This document shows, one piece after another, positions 53,991 through 62,516 of a DNA stretch of 64,000 nt. The notes below the pieces were generated by a model. It saw only the letters and a program-made list of their open reading frames with translations. It had not been told where the DNA came from and did not search any database. The translations under genes were made by a program, and so were the position numbers. Within the stretch, counting starts at the first letter, position 1. Each line of letters opens with the position of its first letter. This stretch comes from G001797105 sp964528155 (lineage in GTDB: Bacteria; Chloroflexota; Anaerolineae; Anaerolineales; E44-bin32). Location of the stretch: contig CAZGRL010000002.1 of the NCBI GenBank assembly GCA_964528155.1, positions 1-64,000 of the forward strand. Direction: 5' to 3'.

Positions 53991-54731
53991 ATGAGCGATC
54001 CGATCATCACCTGCCGCGACGTTCACAAGTGGTTCGGCCATTTCCAAGCGTTGCGCGGCATCGACCTGGATGTTGAGCGCGGGGAAGTCATCGTTATCTT
54101 CGGCCCATCCGGTTCCGGCAAGTCCACGTTCATCCGCACCATCAACCGGCTGGAGGAGCACCAGCGCGGGACGATCATCGTCGACGGGATCGAACTCACG
54201 CATGACGTGCGCAATATCGCCGCCATTCGCAGCGAGATCGGAATGGTCTTCCAGCAGTTCAACCTCTTCCCCCACCTGAGCGTCCTGCAGAACGTGACCC
54301 TGGCGCCGATCTGGGTTCGAAAATGGCCGAAGGAGAAAGCCGAGGAGGTTGCGGTTCAGCTTCTCAACCGCGTCGGTATCCCGGAGCAGGCCGACAAGTA
54401 CCCCGGCCAGCTCTCCGGGGGACAGCAGCAACGCGTGGCCATCGCTCGGGCGCTGGCCATGCAGCCCAAGATCATGCTATTTGACGAGCCGACCTCGGCC
54501 CTCGATCCCGAGATGATCAAGGAAGTCCTTGACGTGATGATCGAGCTTGCAAAGAGCGGCATGACGATGATCGTCGTGACGCATGAGATGGGCTTCGCCA
54601 AGGCCGTCGCCGACCGGATGTATTTCTTCGACGAGGGATTGGTCATCGAGTCGGGCACGCCGAATGACATTTTCGGCTCCCCACAAGAAGACCGCACAAA
54701 GCTCTTCCTTTCGCAGATCCTCACGCAATAG
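53991..54731 (+). CDS. aapP: Amino acid ABC transporter ATP-binding protein
   Basis: A 246-residue ABC ATPase that energises AapQM. Walker A GPSGSGKST near residue 37, Q-loop VFQQFNLFPHL, signature LSGGQQQR, Walker B IMLFDEPTSALDPE and switch His in VTHEMGF, all complete. GAGGAG eight bases before the ATG at 53991. Last gene of the operon, 13 bp after aapM. A scaffold gap and inverted repeat follow, so the 3' end of the transcript is unclear. Confidence 0.95.
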   Translation: MSDPIITCRDVHKWFGHFQALRGIDLDVERGEVIVIFGPSGSGKSTFIRTINRLEEHQRGTIIVDGIELTHDVRNIAAIRSEIGMVFQQFNLFPHLSVLQNVTLAPIWVRKWPKEKAEEVAVQLLNRVGIPEQADKYPGQLSGGQQQRVAIARALAMQPKIMLFDEPTSALDPEMIKEVLDVMIELAKSGMTMIVVTHEMGFAKAVADRMYFFDEGLVIESGTPNDIFGSPQEDRTKLFLSQILTQ

Positions 54732-54820
54732 GCGCCATGGTTTGTCGCCTGCCGGGTTGTCGATTTCATCCAGGTATTGGACTTCACCGGCATCGGAGCT
54801 GATCTTTCCGTGAGACACTC

Positions 54821-54988
54821 AACGGAGACGTGGGGGGAGCGGGGGGGGCCCGACCTCGACCGTTGCAGGAGNNNNNNNNNNTTTTTGTTTACTGCATGTT
54901 TTTGTAGTCCCCGTGCAGGGGCGGTTATTTTTCCTTTATAAAATCAAGGTTTCCGTGGGTTCGGGGGGGGTGCCCCCACGTCTCCGTT
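54821..54988. other. Scaffold gap segment flanked by a 16-bp perfect inverted repeat
   Basis: AACGGAGACGTGGGGG at 54821-54836 is repeated as its exact complement at 54973-54988. Between them lie G-runs, ten Ns (54872-54881) and about 75 bp of unusually T-rich DNA unlike the rest of the window. This may be a long hairpin or a small inserted element that stopped assembly, or a chimeric join. The sequence here should not be trusted. Confidence 0.7.
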
Positions 54989-55001
54989 AGCAGGAGAATC
55001 G

Positions 55002-56048
55002 ATGAGAGAAATCCCCGGGATTGATCAAAACTACATGCTCAACCTACTAGTGGAGCTGCTGAACATCCCCAGCCCGACCGGCCGGGCCGACCCGGCAATC
55101 CAGCGGGTCGACGCCGAGCTCACTTCCATTGGGATTGCAGCGAATCGCACCTCCAAGGGCGGTCTGCTGGCGACACTTGAAGGGCTCGCAAAGGACACGC
55201 CGCGCGGTCTGACCGCCCACGTAGACACGCTCGGGGCGATGGTCAAGGAAGTCAAAACCAACGGGCGCCTTCGTCTGACCAAGCTCGGCGGCTTCAGTTG
55301 GAACGCCGTCGAGGGCGAGGGGTGCAACGTGTTCACCGCGGCCGGGCGAGTGATACGCGGCACGATTTTGATCCGCAAGGCCTCATCGCATGTGTATGGG
55401 AGCGAGGTAGATAATCTGAAGCGGGACGATGAGAACATGGAGGTCCGCCTAGACGCCAGAACATCGTCGGAGGACGATACCCGCAACCTGGGGATCCACG
55501 TCGGAGACTTCGTCGCGTTCGACCCACGCGTCGAAGTGGGAGACGAGGGCTTCGTGCGATCCCGCCATCTTGACGACAAGGCCGGCGTTGCCTGTCTGAT
55601 GGCCGCGCTCAAAGCCCTTCTGCATGTAGGGCAGCGCCCCGGACAGCGAACCACGATTCATATCAGCAACTATGAGGAGGTCGGCCATGGCGCGGCCGCC
55701 CTGCCCGGTGATCTGGCCGAGCTCGTCGCCATCGATATGGCGGCGGTAGGCAAGGGTCAGGCCTCGGATGAGTTCCACACCACGATCTGTCTCAAGGACT
55801 CGGGCGGACCATACCATGCCGGGCTATCCGCCCGGCTGCGCACCCTGGCCGAGGACCAACACATCCCCTATCAGCTCGATACCTATCCACACTATGGATC
55901 GGACGCTGAGGCATTCTGGAGGGCAGGCGCCGATGCACAAGTGGCCTTGTTTGGCCCCGGTGTAGATGCCTCACATAACTACGAGCGCACGCATCTCGAG
56001 GCGCTTGTAGCGACCGCCCAATTGGCGCTGGCGTACCTACTCTCTTGA
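55002..56048 (+). CDS. M42 family metallopeptidase (NAGGN-system-like)
   Basis: A 348-residue co-catalytic zinc aminopeptidase. Seen: first metal His in AHVDTLGAMVK near 74, bridging Asp in SRHLDDKAGVA near 190, catalytic and ligand Glu in NYEEVGHG near 225 and C-terminal His in DASHNYERTHL near 325. The wording of these motifs fits the M42 subgroup known from the N-acetylglutaminylglutamine amide (NAGGN) osmoprotectant locus; the other genes of that locus are not here. AGGAG lies six bases before the ATG. It overlaps the azlC frame and ends the peptide/amino acid block. Confidence 0.86.
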   Translation: MREIPGIDQNYMLNLLVELLNIPSPTGRADPAIQRVDAELTSIGIAANRTSKGGLLATLEGLAKDTPRGLTAHVDTLGAMVKEVKTNGRLRLTKLGGFSWNAVEGEGCNVFTAAGRVIRGTILIRKASSHVYGSEVDNLKRDDENMEVRLDARTSSEDDTRNLGIHVGDFVAFDPRVEVGDEGFVRSRHLDDKAGVACLMAALKALLHVGQRPGQRTTIHISNYEEVGHGAAALPGDLAELVAIDMAAVGKGQASDEFHTTICLKDSGGPYHAGLSARLRTLAEDQHIPYQLDTYPHYGSDAEAFWRAGADAQVALFGPGVDASHNYERTHLEALVATAQLALAYLLS

Positions 56049-56050
56049 CG

Positions 56051-56782
56051 ATGGAGACTTCGAACGCTGATCTCCGACGGCGCTCGGCGGCCTCGCAGGA
56101 GTTTTGGAGGGGTGTGCGTGATCAGTTGCCCATCCTGGTCGGAGTGTTGCCCGCCGGCTTGATCTTCGGCGCGCTCGGCAAGGAGGCCGGGCTCGCTTCG
56201 ATGGTCGTCCTGGGCTTCTCGTTCTTCGTGTTTGCCGGTAGCGCCCAGTTTGTCGCTCTAGGCCTGGTCCTGATTGGCGCCCCGCCGCTGGTCATCATCC
56301 TGGCGATCTTTGTCGTCAACCTGCGGCACGCGCTGTACAGCGCCACGTTTTCAGAATATCTTGCCCATCTCCTTGCGCACTGGAAGATCCCGCTCTCGTG
56401 GTTGCTCACGGACGAGGCTTTCGCCGTCGCATCCGTGCGTTTTCGCAAGTCGGAGACGGAGAACGCACATTGGTACATGTTGGGAACGGGTCTGGCGCTA
56501 TGGGTGACCTGGCAACTCAGCACGGCCGTCGGGATCGCCCTCGGAGCCGGCGTCCCGGACAGCTGGCACCTGGATTTCGCCCTCCCGCTAACCTTCCTGG
56601 CTCTGCTCATCCCGACGATTACCGACGGCCCGACACGTCTTGCCGCCCTGGCAGCGGCCGGCCTGGCTGTTGGCCTGGGTGAGTTGCCGTACCGGGCCGG
56701 ACTGCTGGTGGCAGTGATGATCGCCGTCGGCCTGGGGGTGTGGTCGGAGAACCACTCCACTGCTCACCGGAGGGAAATATGA
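56051..56782 (+). CDS. azlC: AzlC-type branched-chain amino acid exporter, large subunit
   Basis: About 243 residues, seven or so helices, AzlC/YgaZ family. The hallmark GVLPAGLIFGALGKEAG near residue 30 and VFAGSAQFVALGL near 55 are present, as is the NLRHALYSA segment. It exports branched-chain amino acids with its partner AzlD, encoded next with a 4-bp ATGA overlap. A TTG at 56045, overlapping the previous stop, is another start. Lying after an amino acid importer and a peptidase, it could relieve amino acid excess. Confidence 0.9.
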   Translation: METSNADLRRRSAASQEFWRGVRDQLPILVGVLPAGLIFGALGKEAGLASMVVLGFSFFVFAGSAQFVALGLVLIGAPPLVIILAIFVVNLRHALYSATFSEYLAHLLAHWKIPLSWLLTDEAFAVASVRFRKSETENAHWYMLGTGLALWVTWQLSTAVGIALGAGVPDSWHLDFALPLTFLALLIPTITDGPTRLAALAAAGLAVGLGELPYRAGLLVAVMIAVGLGVWSENHSTAHRREI

Positions 56783-57105
56783 GCGAGAGTGGGCTGTGGC
56801 TGGTCATCATCGGAGGCATGCTGGCGACCTACGCCACCCGGCTTTCCTTCATCGCACTTGTACCCCCTGAGCGGATGCCGCGCTGGTTCAGACGCGGACT
56901 CCGTTTCGTAGCCCCAGCAGTGCTCGCCGGCCTGGTCTCGACCGATTTGATCGGCACGGCGGGCTCACTGGATTTGACCCCCGGCAATCTCAGATTGATC
57001 GCCGGCGTAGTCGCTGCGATCGTCGCCTGGCGCACCCGCAACACGTGGCTCACCATCCTGACCGGCATGGTCGCCTTGTGGCTCCTCGGCCAAGTCTTCG
57101 GTTAA
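56779..57105 (+). CDS. azlD: AzlD-type branched-chain amino acid exporter, small subunit
   Basis: 108 residues with three to four transmembrane helices, AzlD/YgaH family: the conserved YATRLSFIAL near residue 20 and the RLIAGVVAAIVAWRTRNTWLTILTGMVALWLL end. GGAGG sits six bases before the ATG. Overlaps azlC by four bases; functions only with AzlC. Confidence 0.9.
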   Translation: MSESGLWLVIIGGMLATYATRLSFIALVPPERMPRWFRRGLRFVAPAVLAGLVSTDLIGTAGSLDLTPGNLRLIAGVVAAIVAWRTRNTWLTILTGMVALWLLGQVFG

Positions 57106-57120
57106 CGGCAAGGGGATCGT

Positions 57121-58158
57121 TCAGCCGACGCCGGGCAGGAACGCCTCGACCGTCAGCTTGAGCAATGGCCCGCTGAGCTCCTTCCAGGCGCTGCGGACGG
57201 CCACATTGTCGCCGGCGACATTGTCGGCGAGGCTGAGCACCTCCCCGACCTGCTCGCGCGAGATCTTCAATTCTTCCCCACTGAACAGCCTGTCAAGCCG
57301 CCCAAGCAGGTGCACCAGCGTCGCCACGGCCAACATCAAGGGCACAAGAACTGCCAGGCGGATCTGGCGTTCTTCGGCCGGGAGCGCGCACGCATATTCG
57401 GCGCCCAGACAGAGATTGCGGTAAGCGTATGCGATCATCGGCGTCATACGTTCGTACGATTGGCCGTCCTCAAAAGGAAGGTAGTCCGACGGGATGTAAT
57501 AGCGTCCTTCGAGGTGATCACGGAAGACGTCTTTGACGATGTTCGTCAACTGAAGCCCGGCGCCGCATGCGGTCTCAAGCGTGCGCATGAACAGCAGTCG
57601 CGTTTTCTCCAGCGTCGGACGGTAGATGCTGATCAGGCTTGTGATCAGTTCTCCGACGATGCCAGCTACCGAATAGCAGTAATCATCCAGGTCCTTCAGC
57701 CGTTTCAGGCGAAGATGGTTAAGATCATCATGGCTGGCGACCCAATCTTGCATACGACGGATCACTCTGGCGACATGGGATCTCACTTCGTTGCTGTAGC
57801 TTGGCGGAAGCAGACTGAGCTGGTCCAGGATATACGGCGTGAGGATCAGCAGTTCGTGATGCTCCTTGTTCGGGAGGGGCATGACCTGTCGATAGCGCTC
57901 GGCGAACCGCTCGGCCGCCTGGCGACTCGGATCGAGCATGAGCGCATGAAGTTCGTTCAGACCTTCGATCCTTTGCGCCTTGGGCCATTGATAGGCATCC
58001 TCGATCGTGTCGGCATTGCGAAGGAGAAGATAGCCGAGCGTCAAGGCATCGCGCAACACGCCCGGAAGCATGGGTATATTGATGGCGAACGTCCGGGACG
58101 CACCGACCAGCAACTCATCCAGACGCTCTCTTTCGATCCTTTCCGACATCCCCGGCAT
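57121..58158 (-). CDS. Squalene/phytoene synthase family protein
   Basis: 345 residues, trans-isoprenyl diphosphate head-to-head synthase fold. The two Asp motifs that bind diphosphate-Mg are DTIED (near 53) and NIVKDVFRDHLEGRYYIPSD (near 190), with SRTFAINI near residue 22. The motif wording is nearer to farnesyl-diphosphate farnesyltransferase (squalene synthase) than to phytoene synthase. It would make C30 chains for hopanoids or related lipids. GGGAGG six bases before ATG 58158 sets the start; a longer frame from 58323 is not needed. Confidence 0.85.
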   Translation of the reverse strand: MPGMSERIERERLDELLVGASRTFAINIPMLPGVLRDALTLGYLLLRNADTIEDAYQWPKAQRIEGLNELHALMLDPSRQAAERFAERYRQVMPLPNKEHHELLILTPYILDQLSLLPPSYSNEVRSHVARVIRRMQDWVASHDDLNHLRLKRLKDLDDYCYSVAGIVGELITSLISIYRPTLEKTRLLFMRTLETACGAGLQLTNIVKDVFRDHLEGRYYIPSDYLPFEDGQSYERMTPMIAYAYRNLCLGAEYACALPAEERQIRLAVLVPLMLAVATLVHLLGRLDRLFSGEELKISREQVGEVLSLADNVAGDNVAVRSAWKELSGPLLKLTVEAFLPGVG

Positions 58159-58344
58159 CACCGACCTCCCAGATAGGCCTCCTTGCCACCATAACATAAC
58201 CCCAGAACCCTGTTTGAGCAACGCCCTGGTTGCTTTCCACCCACGTGGATGAAGTCCCTTCCCGGTTACAACAGCCACTCGGAGCGGATCGCCTGCCTGC
58301 GTGGTCCGAGCAGCGGGCCCCACCCCGGACGTGAGGATGATAGA

Positions 58345-59286
58345 ATGCCGGCCGTGAGGACTTCGCCCCGACTGACCCCATATGCCTGGCTCTCGATCGG
58401 CGCTGCACTCCTGACCATGGCGATCAAGGGGACGGCCTATCTGGTTTCGGGCTCCGTGGGGCTGTTATCCGATGCGCTCGAATCGGGAGTCAATCTGGCC
58501 GCCGCCTTGATGGCGCTGACCGTGCTGGGCATCGTCGCTCGGCCGCCGGACGAAGAACACGCCTACGGTCATGGGAAGGCCGAGTACTTTTCGAGCGGCG
58601 TCGAAGGAACGCTGATCGTGATCGCCGCGGCCACGATTGCTGTGGCGGCCATCCGCCGGCTGCTTGACCCGCAGCCTTTGAACAACATCGGCCTTGGGCT
58701 TGCCATCGCCATTCTGGCCACGCTTATCAACCTGGCCGCAGCCCGGATCCTGCTCAGTGCCGGCCGCAGATTCCGTTCCATCGCCCTGGAGGCCGACGCA
58801 CAGCATCTCATGTCCGATGTATGGTCCTCGGCGGCCATCTTGACCGGAATGGGGGTTGTGGCACTCAGCGGCTGGCAGATCCTCGATCCACTCGTGGCCC
58901 TACTTGTTGCCGGCCACATCGCCTGGATCGGTGTGAACCTGGTGCGGCGCTCTACGCTAGGTCTGATGGATACAGCCCTGCCTCAAGCTCAGCTCGAAGC
59001 AATCACAGCCGCTTTGGACGGTCACGCCTCGCAGGGAGTGCGTTACCACGCGCTTCGCTCGCGTCAGGCCGGGGCGCGATACTTCGTTTCGATGCACATC
59101 CAGGTGCCCGGCAAATGGACCGTTCAGCGAGGTCACAACTTGCTCGAACAGATCGAGGCTGAGATCCGGCAGGCCGTCCCCAACATCACCGTCTTCACTC
59201 ACATCGAGCCTATCGAGGACCCGGCTTCATGGGATGACGAGCAGCTCGATCGCGCCAATGACAAGGAGAACTCGCAAGGCGAGTAA
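58345..59286 (+). CDS. Cation diffusion facilitator (CDF) metal efflux protein
   Basis: About 313 residues. Six transmembrane helices; metal-site Asp/His residues are seen in LLSDALESGVNLAAA (helix II) and EADAQHLMSDVWSS (helix V), and HAYGHGKAEYFSS is the family loop. A C-terminal cytoplasmic ferredoxin-like domain (about 210-300) ends in FTHIEP. It exports Zn2+, Fe2+ or Mn2+ by H+ antiport; the D...D/H...D pattern does not settle the metal. GAGG eight bases before ATG 58345. Divergent from the squalene synthase gene. Confidence 0.92.
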   Translation: MPAVRTSPRLTPYAWLSIGAALLTMAIKGTAYLVSGSVGLLSDALESGVNLAAALMALTVLGIVARPPDEEHAYGHGKAEYFSSGVEGTLIVIAAATIAVAAIRRLLDPQPLNNIGLGLAIAILATLINLAAARILLSAGRRFRSIALEADAQHLMSDVWSSAAILTGMGVVALSGWQILDPLVALLVAGHIAWIGVNLVRRSTLGLMDTALPQAQLEAITAALDGHASQGVRYHALRSRQAGARYFVSMHIQVPGKWTVQRGHNLLEQIEAEIRQAVPNITVFTHIEPIEDPASWDDEQLDRANDKENSQGE

Positions 59287-59436
59287 ATACCTCTACCCAC
59301 ATTTCACGTTCGATCCCCGATCTCGTTCAATCATTCCCGGTTCTGAGCCTCCGCCGCCGCATCGAATCACATCGATCGCACGCCGATGAGCCCGTGCCCC
59401 CGGTCCGGCCGAGCAAATTCAGATCGACATTCTTGC

Positions 59437-61047
59437 CTAGGGTTCGGCGGTGCAGTAGTGCGGATGGCCCGGATCGTCCTTGCATTGGTTCGCTTTGATG
59501 GTGGGCGCGCGAGGGACGTCGGTCGGCGGCGGGACGGCAGTAGGAGGCACCGGCGTTGAGGTGAAGGAAGGCGCAGGAGGCGTGGAGGGGATCGGAGAGG
59601 GTGGGATCGAGGTGGCCGTCGCTGGAGATGTCGCCGCCTTCGTCGATGTGGGAGCGGCCTTCGTCGATGTCGCCTCGCCAGAAGGAGGAGCGGAGGTTGA
59701 TGTCGCCTCTACCACCGATCCATCTTGGTCTCCCCCGCTCGTCGTGCCCTGGCCGCTTCCGGTTGCGACGACGGCCGTCCATGCCGGGCTTGGCGTCGCC
59801 GTCGGCTTGGCCTCCAGCACAGCCCCCAGGGTATCTTTGTTGGTCACCGCGCCCATGGCCACCAACGTTCCATACACCGCCGTTTCAACCTGACCTTCGA
59901 CTACGGACGTTCCCTGTCGGGGCGCGAGCTCGCTCGAAAGGGCATACACAGTCGCCATTAGATCCTGCGCGGTTGCCGACGGCGATGCGGTCGCCCCGCC
60001 CCCGTTCAAGGCCTCCCAGGCCGAGCCACCGGCCAGGGCCCAGGCCGCGATCGGCGAGCCCACCACGAGCAGGACGCCCAGCATCGTCGCCCTCAGCCGT
60101 CGCCTGGCGCTCGACCTGGTCGAGGGTGTAGGGCCGAATACGTCCTGTATGCCCCTCGGCACGAGCCGGCGCAGGCGCAGCCTCTGCCTCCAGCTTCCCG
60201 CGTTCGTCACAGCCGGAGCCAATGCCGCTTGGAGCGCGATATTGAACTCGGCGATGTCGGCAAATCGCTCGTCGGGTATCTTCGAAAGGGCACGGATCAG
60301 AACCGCGCATACTTCGTCCGACAGATCGCGATTGAGCTGCTTCGGATCCGGCAGCGGGTCATTGACGTGCATGATGGCGACGGCGATAGCGCTATCTGCC
60401 TCGTACGGCAACCTGCCGGTGGTGAGTTGGTAGGCCATGATCGCCAGCGAGTATTGGTCCGATCTTCCGTCGACATCCTCTCCTCGGCACTGCTCGGGCG
60501 ACATGTACGCCGGAGTGCCAATGACCGCCGACCCGGTCAGGCTGAGGGTTGCGTCGGCCACATGAGCGAAACTGAAATCGGAGAGAAGCGCGTTGCCGTT
60601 CTCATCCATGAGTAGGTTGGACGGCTTCACATCACGGTGGACCACGCCCGCCTCGTGGGCGAACTGAAGGGCCGTCGATACCTGGTCGATCATCCGGGCA
60701 TACTCTTGCGCCGGGATCGATCCCTTGCGCATCCGATCGGCGAGCGTCCCCGCGGCCATGTAGGGCATGACGATATGTGCCTGACCGGCGACTTCGCCGA
60801 AGTCGAGGATAGGCACGATATTCGGATGTTGAAGCTGCTGGAGGAGCTGGACCTCACGCTTGAAACGGGCGCGGAATGTCGCATCCCGCCCGATCTGGGG
60901 CGACAGAAGTTTGATGGCCACAACCCGACCATGGCGCAGATCGATCGCGCGGTGCACGGCCGACATCCCGCCGACCCCGATCCGTTCGAGGATGGCATAG
61001 TGGCCCAGGGAGGGGCTTTCTGCTTCCTTCGCCTGTGGTTCGGTCAT
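59437..61047 (-). CDS. Transmembrane Ser/Thr protein kinase with Thr/Pro-rich tail
   Basis: About 536 residues. Kinase domain at residues 15-275 with IGVGGMSAVH, VAIKLL, HRDVKPSN, DFSFA (Phe-Ser instead of the usual Gly after Asp-Phe) and PAYMSPEQ. A helix near 325-345 is followed by about 190 residues of very low complexity (Thr, Ser, Pro, Ala, with STKAAPTSTKAATS-type repeats) reaching the outside, then a short end with two Cys. There is no recognisable sensor domain. The DFS replacement for DFG is unusual but seen in some bacterial kinases. GGAG is four bases before the ATG. Confidence 0.88.
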   Translation of the reverse strand: MTEPQAKEAESPSLGHYAILERIGVGGMSAVHRAIDLRHGRVVAIKLLSPQIGRDATFRARFKREVQLLQQLQHPNIVPILDFGEVAGQAHIVMPYMAAGTLADRMRKGSIPAQEYARMIDQVSTALQFAHEAGVVHRDVKPSNLLMDENGNALLSDFSFAHVADATLSLTGSAVIGTPAYMSPEQCRGEDVDGRSDQYSLAIMAYQLTTGRLPYEADSAIAVAIMHVNDPLPDPKQLNRDLSDEVCAVLIRALSKIPDERFADIAEFNIALQAALAPAVTNAGSWRQRLRLRRLVPRGIQDVFGPTPSTRSSARRRLRATMLGVLLVVGSPIAAWALAGGSAWEALNGGGATASPSATAQDLMATVYALSSELAPRQGTSVVEGQVETAVYGTLVAMGAVTNKDTLGAVLEAKPTATPSPAWTAVVATGSGQGTTSGGDQDGSVVEATSTSAPPSGEATSTKAAPTSTKAATSPATATSIPPSPIPSTPPAPSFTSTPVPPTAVPPPTDVPRAPTIKANQCKDDPGHPHYCTAEP

Positions 61048-61185
61048 AGATCTCCTACGACCGTCGGGTATCGCTGCATGGCTCAACCGATGTCACCGTC
61101 AGCCTGGCATATAAGGGAGCCTGCCCGGCTTCTATCAGATACACGGCCGTTACGTGTAACGCCGGCGGGCCTAAGAATCTGGATC

Positions 61186-61485
61186 TCAGGCCCCCACTTC
61201 CTCACCGAAGTACATCGTCGCCAGACCTTTGGCGAAGCTGCTGAGATTCTCTCCGGCAACCCCCATTTCCTCGCTCTTCATACCTCTCTTGAGTGCATCT
61301 TCATCGGCGAGGTACATCTCGGCCATCATGTAGTGTGAATCCCCACTCAAGGAACGAGTGAACCGCGTTACGACCGTCTTCTCCAGCCCGGGGACCTTCC
61401 GGACGAGCGGGAGATGAGTCTTGAAGTAGGCATCATCGAATGCTGCCGGATCAGGGGGTTGGCGGTACAGAGCCACCAGCTTCAT
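61186..61485 (-). CDS. EthD family protein
   Basis: 99 residues of the EthD/dimeric alpha-beta barrel family (KLVALYRQPPDPAAFDDAYFKTHLPLVRKVPGL, MMAEMYLADEDALKRGMKSEE). EthD proteins accompany degradative oxygenase systems without a settled biochemical role. GAGGAG seven bases before the ATG at 61485 is preferred to a start 26 codons earlier. It is downstream of paaD on the same strand. Confidence 0.85.
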   Translation of the reverse strand: MKLVALYRQPPDPAAFDDAYFKTHLPLVRKVPGLEKTVVTRFTRSLSGDSHYMMAEMYLADEDALKRGMKSEEMGVAGENLSSFAKGLATMYFGEEVGA

Positions 61486-61663
61486 GCGGTTCTCCTCGAA
61501 GAGCCACAGGTTGGGTGCATCCTGCAACACAAACGGGCGAATTGAGACCACGCGGAGCTTCAAGCCCCGAACGGTAAGACTGATCGTTTGTTGCGGAATG
61601 CTCTCCCAATCCTGCTTAACACCGGGGTGCGTGATCCGGATCGGTCGACGCTATGCGGATGCT

Positions 61664-62140
61664 CTAGATGGGCTTGAAGGCCTCGAAGGGTTGGCGACAG
61701 TGGTTGCAGAAGTGGATTCTACGGCAGGCAGCCGGGCCGAAGCCATTCTTCAGAAATGTGTCCTGTCTACCGCAATAGGGGCAGGTCGCCGGTTCGAGGA
61801 GCACGAGCTCAACGTTCCTGGCGTGGATCGGGGCCGGCGCCAAACCGAACATCCGGAGTTTCTCACGGCCGGTGGGAGAGATGCGATCCGTCGTCCATGG
61901 CGGGTTCATGAGGACATCAACCTCAACGGCCTCCGCGCCAGCAGCCGACAATCGCTCCTGGGTCTCACGCTTCATGACGTGCAGCGCCGGACAACCCGCG
62001 AACGTCGGCGTCAGCCCCACGCGGACACGGTCGCCGTCAACCTCAACGTCATGGATCACCCCGAGCTCCACGACCGAAATCACCGGAATCTCAGGGTCAT
62101 GGACATCCTCAAGCACCGACCAGACGCTCGCCTTGTCCAT
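61664..62140 (-). CDS. paaD: Phenylacetyl-CoA epoxidase subunit PaaD
   Basis: 158 residues: an MIP18/DUF59 domain (DPEIPVISVVELGVIHDV; PTFAGCPALHVM) followed by a C-terminal zinc ribbon (CPYCGRQDTFLKNGFGPAACRRIHFCNHCRQPF). This is the PaaD layout; PaaD aids iron-site maturation of the PaaABC(E) epoxidase in aerobic phenylacetate breakdown. It follows a truncated paaC and an enoyl-CoA hydratase. PaaA and PaaB are not in the window, so the pathway here is incomplete. Confidence 0.9.
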   Translation of the reverse strand: MDKASVWSVLEDVHDPEIPVISVVELGVIHDVEVDGDRVRVGLTPTFAGCPALHVMKRETQERLSAAGAEAVEVDVLMNPPWTTDRISPTGREKLRMFGLAPAPIHARNVELVLLEPATCPYCGRQDTFLKNGFGPAACRRIHFCNHCRQPFEAFKPI

Positions 62141-62162
62141 CACGCGACAACCCTATTTCAGT

Positions 62163-62516
62163 CTACCATACCGCCATCGGATCGGACCTGGCCACGGATT
62201 GGAGCTCCTCAACAAGGCGGGGGAGATGATCCGCGTGCTGCCGGCGACTTGCAGCCGGCGGGCTCACAATCTCAGGTATGCGCAGTCCAGCCTGAGCCAA
62301 TGTGCCACTGACCTCGGCTTCCCAGCGTTGGCGAAGACCGCCTGCCTGCGGCATGAGTCCAGCCTCGATCGCCAGGATGACGCCCGGCTCTTCCTCAAAC
62401 AACCCCAATGCGTGACCCCAGAGCTCGTCTAGGGCAATCTGCATACGCCGGTTGCTTTCCGGGGTCCCTTGCCCCAGGCGAAGGACCCAGGCGCGGGTAG
62501 CTGTCCGCCAGGCCAC
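62163..62516 (-). pseudogene. paaC: Truncated paaC (phenylacetyl-CoA epoxidase subunit C), C-terminal part only
   Basis: The frame encodes WVLRLGQGTPESNRRMQIALDELWGHALGLFE and onward, clearly the C-terminal third of PaaC (normally about 250 residues). In this frame a TGA lies four codons upstream of the first usable start (GTG at 62516), and no N-terminal two thirds are seen. It overlaps the end of the enoyl-CoA hydratase frame by 88 bp, so a deletion that joined the two genes is the simplest explanation. A mis-assembly is possible. Confidence 0.75.

Noticed and set aside
52838..54010. 390-codon open frame on the minus strand
   Set aside because: Antisense to aapM, extremely rich in Gln, Asp and Glu as expected opposite hydrophobic codons.
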